DNA of 64,000 nucleotides, taken from NCBI RefSeq assembly GCF_022458985.1, contig NC_061774.1, positions 13,630,616-13,694,615 of the forward strand, in the 5' to 3' direction. The position numbers and the translations under genes are program-made. Of the stretch, positions 62,651-64,000 are shown piece by piece (positions within the stretch are counted from its first letter, which is position 1; the number at the start of each line of letters is the position of its first letter). The notes beneath the pieces are model-generated. The model ran no database searches. It was not told the DNA's origin and worked only from the letters and a program-made list of their open reading frames with translations. This DNA is from Mugil cephalus (Eukaryota; Chordata; Actinopteri; Mugiliformes; Mugilidae).

Positions 62651-63901
62651 TTAGTTTGCGTCGTTCGCCGGTGGCGGGATGTGCTGGACAATAATCTGAC
62701 GAGAGAAGGCAGTGAAAGGATGAGTGACACACGGCTAAAGAACTTTATTATTCACCAGATATCACTGTGATGTGACCGCATCAGGCTTCTTCTGACTGCT
62801 GATGTGTGTTTCAGAGGGCTGCATTTGTCTCATTGGTTTGAAAGTGACCTCTGCTATGATTTTTCGAAAAATTGCTGGATTGTTCTAATTTGGTACAGTA
62901 TGTTTAATATTATGTATCTATATGTATATATATATTTAAATGTTATTTGATTTGAAAACGTAGCCATGGTTTTCTTTTACTTTTTAAATTCTGCTGTTAA
63001 AGGTCCCAGTGAGGCCTTTTTTTCAACTAAGAATAAACAGGAAGAAATTTACAATTTAAATGGTGAATGGGGAGTTCATCAGGGATTCTTTAAATGAACC
63101 TCATATCATGTTAACTCTGAGGGACCAGTGGTGAGCTTTTCTCCCTCCGTGTGACCACCACAGCTCAGAATAACACCTGTAATTCAAGGCAGCACACACT
63201 AAAATAGTTGTTGTGTTCTTCTCTGCAACGTGGGATGTTCAAAATGTATCTTGAAAGTTACAACTTGAACACAGGATGTGTAATTGTTTGCTTTTTTATG
63301 TTGTTGTTTTTTTTCAAGAACAGACCAGTTTTGGATGACGTATCAATAAAACATTTTTTTTTGTAAATATATTACCTGAGTGTGTGTGGATTTTAGTGCA
63401 AAACGTGCGATGGTGGACAAGAAGATGAGGAGCCCCAACACACACACAGAGGATGCTAACAACACGCCTTCAGTCGCAAATACTGGTGCCTGCAGCTTTG
63501 GAATGAGAGAGAATGAAGTCAGACACACACAGTTAAAACGCACGCCATCGGAAAAAACAAAAACGTACATGTTGTAACTCACCAGGTTGTCGGAGGACCG
63601 GTAGGGGTAGTGTCTAAAGGCGGTGAGGCAGATTATCCTGTAGCAAATAGAGACTAAGATTCCAAAGACGGAAACCACATACATGGCCAAACTCACTGTC
63701 ACCTGGTAAAGACCAGTTCGACAAGAATGAAACGGTTATTCAGTTAAGAGGAAACACTGCAGACAACTTATCAATGGGATACACAGTCACCAACTACCTA
63801 CCATCTTCTTGGACGGATGTAACTCGGTGTAGATCGACAAGATTCCACAGCAAAGGAACTTTGAGAAGCAACCAAAAACACAGATCATCACGTAATGTCC
63901 C
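62651..63901 (-). CDS. MS4A-like four-span membrane protein (3' part)
   Basis: Minus-strand exons are 63802-63901, 63583-63702, 63376-63489 and 62651-62695 (stop at 62651-62653), in phase; the 5' part lies outside the window. Three hydrophobic segments are visible: HYVMICVFGCFSKFLCCGI, then SLAMYVVSVFGILVSICY, then GVLLASSVCVLGLLIFLS. The link GILSIYTELHPSKKM between the first two resembles the conserved loop of MS4A proteins (..GSLSIAAE..K). The tail is short: IIVQHIPPPANDAN. Only the C-terminal 125 or so residues are seen. MS4A proteins are four-span surface proteins such as CD20; TMEM176-type relatives are an alternative. tmem109 nearby recalls the MS4A-TMEM109 region of human 11q12. Function in fish is unknown. 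Confidence 0.65.
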
Positions 63902-64000
63902 CTTGATGTCACCAAAAGTACATTTTAATGTGACTTAGAAAGCTTAGTAAAGTAAAAAATTAAGACATGTTACGTCATTTTGTTAAATATATCGCTATTT
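63902..64000. other. Intron of the MS4A-like gene
   Basis: AT-rich sequence upstream of the acceptor at 63902. It is expected to be intron. Nothing else is seen before the window edge. Confidence 0.5.

Overview
This window looks like nuclear DNA of a bony fish, probably a spiny-rayed (percomorph) teleost. The protein-coding genes are split by short GT-AG introns. The repeats are teleost-typical: Tc1, hAT, piggyBac, L2-like LINEs and a tRNA-derived SINE. The aldolase, Bre1, TMEM109 and Ig-superfamily proteins look fish-like. The species cannot be named from sequence alone.

Layout. (1) 1-19.6 kb: a tandem array on the minus strand of CD2/SLAM-type immunoglobulin receptors. Copy 1 is cut by the window edge, copy 2 is complete (308 residues) and copy 3 lacks its stalk and membrane exons. 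Tc1, LINE and retrovirus fossils lie between them. The ancestral unit had two related first exons, and the three copies now keep different ones. (2) 19.6-22.9 kb: repeats, namely a small hAT-type MITE and the 3' end of an L2-like LINE. (3) 22.9-38.7 kb, plus strand: three tandem genes of a second Ig-superfamily membrane protein family, here called A, B and C. Each has a signal exon, two or three Ig-like domains, one membrane span followed by a cysteine cluster, and a proline/tyrosine tail ending in a conserved DVY-(x)SDKLNFL motif. I do not recognise a named gene. A hAT element landed exactly on a splice donor of A, B has a frame problem in one tail exon, and C lacks the first Ig domain. (4) 38.7-43.4 kb: repeats only. 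(5) 43.5-63.9 kb: housekeeping genes, in order tmem109 (-), rnf20 (-), aldob (+) and the 3' part of an MS4A-like four-span gene (-).

How the genes relate. The two Ig families are separate, lineage-expanded sets of probable immune cell-surface proteins. rnf20 (histone H2B ubiquitin ligase) beside aldob (fructose aldolase B) matches a linkage I recall from human chromosome 9q31. tmem109 with an MS4A-like gene recalls human 11q12. I found no operon-like, CRISPR or defence system. The most unusual content is the structural evolution of the two Ig arrays. All exon limits come from reading splice sites and checking codon phase by hand; no alignment or database search was run.
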